This document shows, piece by piece, positions 61,452 through 64,000 of a stretch of DNA of 64,000 nt. The position numbers and the translations under genes were made by a program. This stretch comes from Dromaius novaehollandiae (Eukaryota > Chordata > Aves > Casuariiformes > Dromaiidae), in contig NC_088102.1 in assembly GCF_036370855.1 (NCBI RefSeq), forward strand, positions 20,317,001 to 20,381,000, written 5' to 3'. Position 1 is the stretch's first letter. Each line of letters opens with the position of its first letter. The notes under the pieces are model-generated. The model saw nothing but the letters and a program-made list of their open reading frames with translations, was not told the origin of the DNA and did not search any database.

Positions 61452-62160
61452 AGTCTTGGGGTGACTGTTATATTAATCAGGTGACCAGGCCAAATTTCCT
61501 TTAGTGTAAATCCAGGGACTTGAGATAAAGCTGGGATTCATTTTGCCTCCTTTCGTTACTCCTCATTAGAAAAATATATTAAAATGTAATTATTTGAACA
61601 TTAAGGCCATTTCACAGCTCTGCTTCACCTGCAAAAACACAGGAGACAAGTGTCTACTGGGAAATCCCATGTGTTTGTTTTTATTGAAATTGCTGTTTGG
61701 TTATAGAATGCTATCTGAGGACAGAAACAGATATGAGAATAAAATATACTTCATTACTGATGAATGTAGCATGAGAAGATTGAAATTTTACTTTGCTGGG
61801 CTATTGAAAGTTTACTGTGTGTGAAGGGGGAGAGCTGTTTTGCTTTTAGAGCAGAAGAGAAGTATTTCACAGCAAAATCACAAGAAAGGTTTTAATGTTT
61901 GTGCTTGTTTTCTTGGGTAGCAGCTGTTGATTTCAGATGTGTTTGATGGAGAGATGTCTCTGAGTATTCACTGCATTTTCCCCGAAACATTTCATTTTGG
62001 TGCTCCCTTTAATCTTCATTTTGCAGTAACCAAACTGAGTAGAGTACTTGAGTGCTTCACCCACTGTATAAATCATCAGTTGGAAACCTTATTAATGACG
62101 AGTTTGACCTTTGTTCTCTCTTTGCTTGCATATTTTGCTCCTTGCATTGCTATTTTTTAA

Positions 62161-62337
62161 GCGGACCGGTGGGTGGTGGTCTTCGAGCTGGAGAGCTCGC
62201 TGCTGCGGGGTGCTGAGGCGGAGGAGCTCAGCACCTCGGAGCAGACCCTCTCCTCCGGCACGCTGGACTCTCGGCATCTAACCCCCCCAGGCCTGCTTTG
62301 GAAATCTGGTTGTGGGCAGAACAGTTGGAAAGAATCT
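62161..62337 (+). other. Coding-like open frame without ATG (candidate exon)
   Basis: A plus-strand frame opens right after TAA (62158-62160) and stays open for 59 codons to TAA at 62338. It reads DRWVVVFELESSLLRGAEAE then ELSTSEQTLSSGTLDSRHL, a mix of hydrophobic and acidic residues with GC-rich third positions, unlike its AT-rich left neighbour. The T-rich GCTATTTTTTAAG ending at 62161 could serve as an acceptor. A matching donor is not obvious; CTG|GTTGTG near 62309 is weak. I do not recognise the product. It could be an alternative FOXN3-locus exon, an antisense RNA exon, or a chance frame in a small CpG islet (62161-62530). Confidence 0.25.
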
Positions 62338-63049
62338 TAAAATCAGCGGGCCGGAGGAGCCTCGGAGCGCGGGGCGCTACCCGGGCCGCGCGGCCCCGTG
62401 GCTGCTGCCCGCGTTGGGCTCCGTGGGACGGTGGGGCTGAGCCCGCTGGCTTCCAGCAGCGACGCTTCCTGTGGCCGGGAGCACCCTTATCTGCAGGAAG
62501 GTTCGGGGCAGGAAGTGTGTCGGTTACTTGTTTTTACAAAGTGAAGGAAATGAACTGGATTTAGGTGCTTTCTGGATTTACCCTTCGTGGTCCTCGGTGT
62601 CCGGATTGCTGTATTCATCTCCAGTTGTTCTAGTTTGCAAAAAGCTTTATTACGTCAGTCATTCCCAAGTGAAATGCAATATGCCTCAAGAAGTAAAATG
62701 CGTGTGTTGTCCAGCCGTTTTTTTGCCGTTAAAAAAAAAAAACCTTCTCTGGGCCACATTTTCAAAACTCTGCAATTTGCAGTTTATACCTTCTGAGCCT
62801 AATTAATGGTTTAAATATTCAGAGTGGATACTGAAATAGTTTTTTTTCCCTTAGAAAGATCAAAAATGCACCAGTTATTTTACTAATAGGAACACTCCTT
62901 ACACTTCTAAACTGTCTTTCATCATGGATCATAAATCAGTTTACAGAAATTCATTTTTTAATATCCACAAAATTTGTACGAGCACAGGAAACTGAAACAT
63001 AACATTTGACACGGAGTGCCCGAAGTTACAAGGCAAATTAGGAGCAAAG

Positions 63050-63115
63050 TTGGGAGTCAAATTAATTGCTCCTTAACTGCCAATTGCTAATGAATTAAAG
63101 CCTTGAAAATGCATT
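63050..63115. other. Cluster of TAAT/ATTA homeodomain-type motifs
   Basis: Within about 65 bp there are AAATTAATTG, CCAATTGCTAATGAATTAAAG and related TAATT/CAATT cores. Such dense ATTA clusters in introns of developmental genes are often enhancers, but this is motif reading only. Confidence 0.3.
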
Positions 63116-63122
63116 TCCCTTT

Positions 63123-63144
63123 CATCAGTGTTTTAACACTGATG
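63123..63144. repeat. Near-perfect palindrome
   Basis: CATCAGTGTT at 63123-63132 and AACACTGATG at 63135-63144 are exact inverted repeats with a 2-base centre. Confidence 0.95.
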
Positions 63145-64000
63145 TACCAGTACAGTACATATGTATTTGGGGGATGGGGATGGAGGGGTGAAAAAATAGA
63201 CAGTGGGTCCAGAAAACACAAGTCATTTGCTGGTCTTCATCCAAGCCTGGCGTTATGGGATGCCAGGTTAGAGGCCAGTGAGCTTAGACACGGCTTTGGA
63301 GGAAGGTCCAGTCTAGCAGCTAGGGCTGTGGTCAGGCACAGCATTTGGTTTAAGTCATTATTTTCTAATAAGCAGACATATTCAGGGAAATATACATTAT
63401 TTCTCAAATGTCAGCTCACAAAGGAGTATTTACGGCATTAAGCTGAACTTTTGTAGAGGGTTTCGGGGCGGGGGGGAGGAAGATGGAACAGTTACATAAA
63501 CTTGTAAGAAATGATCTGGCATGCCAAGCAACTTCAAGTAGTGATTTTTGGCATGGAAAATGTCTTGGTATTAGGAGTCATTCCTGGCAGAGGAGATGGC
63601 CAAAGCTGAGGGCTACCGAGAAGCTAAACTCTGAGCAGAAGGGGACTGTCCTGGGCTGGACTGGAATTTACCAGTTCATGACTTCAGACATAATACAGCG
63701 CAGCACAGCTTTGGCCACAGTTTTGAAATATTTCTGATGAAACCACATTTGGCTTGTTACCTTCTTTCACGGCTGAGCCAAACCAAAGCAAAGCTGTAAT
63801 AAGAATAATAATAATAAAAAAAAAAGGAATCCAACAAAATAGCATTCAATCTAAATGTAAAAATTATGAGCACATTTTTTTCAGAAGTGATCAGCTGATT
63901 CTGGGAAACCAGCATGAGGCTCTGGAAGGAAAGACAGTTTTCAGAAAGTGATGAGGCTTTGAAAATCATACTCCATTTAAGGTGTCTGAAGTTCAGATGT

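Larger units (their letters stand above)
59182..64000 (+). other. FOXN3: FOXN3 intron 1 (5' part, presumed)
   Basis: From the proposed first-exon donor to the end of the window I see no exon of the FOXN3 forkhead protein (no forkhead coding, no matching N-terminus). It contains the TG/CG tract, a second CpG lobe, homopolymer runs, the open frame at 62161 and the AT-motif cluster near 63.1 kb. Alternative donors such as CCG|GTAAAC (about 60837) and TCG|GTAAAG (about 60912) could serve alternative first exons. Confidence 0.45.

Noticed and set aside
1-64000. CRISPR arrays, operons, tRNA or rRNA genes, prokaryotic mobile elements
   Set aside because: No regularly spaced repeats, no tRNA cloverleaf or rRNA sequence, and the sequence is clearly vertebrate with splice sites, CR1 LINEs and a CpG island.

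Overview
This is vertebrate nuclear DNA, almost certainly from a sauropsid and most likely a bird. The recognisable interspersed repeats are CR1 LINE fragments plus one short LTR with a CpG-rich body; I see no Alu, L1 or tRNA-derived SINE. There is no bacterial-type gene organisation, and very few bases code for protein.

Two anchors define the locus. At the left, one splice-flanked exon (5696-5795, + strand) encodes a canonical EF-hand and the C-terminus of a protein I recognise as EFCAB11. At the right, a large CpG island (about 58.4-60.35 kb) with a good splice donor at 59181/59182 sits where vertebrate gene order (EFCAB11 followed by FOXN3 on the same strand) predicts the FOXN3 promoter. 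The window is therefore read as: end of EFCAB11 (last intron, last exon, 3' UTR), about 52 kb of intergenic DNA, then FOXN3 promoter, non-coding first exon and the start of intron 1. The FOXN3 call rests on synteny and on the island, because no forkhead-coding exon lies in the window.

Region by region: 1-5.7 kb is AT-rich EFCAB11 intron holding an old CR1. 5.8-6.85 kb is the likely 3' UTR. 6.85-22 kb is AT-rich intergenic DNA with three more CR1 pieces and an unidentified gene-like island at 15.84-16.56 kb. From about 22 kb the DNA becomes a mosaic of AT-rich stretches and small GC-rich, CpG-bearing islets (22.8, 28.9, 48.2, 49.8, 52.1 and 57.0 kb). 30.4-32.08 kb contains no CpG at all and abuts a CpG-rich solo LTR (32079-32778, minus strand). 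A fifth CR1 lies at 37.4-38.0 kb. 58.4-60.9 kb is the FOXN3 island. About 0.4 kb of alternating TG/CG DNA starts some 80 bp after the proposed first-exon donor. 61-64 kb is intron with a coding-like open frame at 62.16 kb and an AT-motif cluster with a palindrome near 63.1 kb.

I see no operon, CRISPR array, toxin or defence system, tRNA or rRNA gene. Most open frames in the window are chance frames in GC-rich or simple-sequence DNA. The best leads are three ATG-less or split coding-like stretches with splice-like signals, the CpG-free block, and the TG/CG tract beside the promoter.
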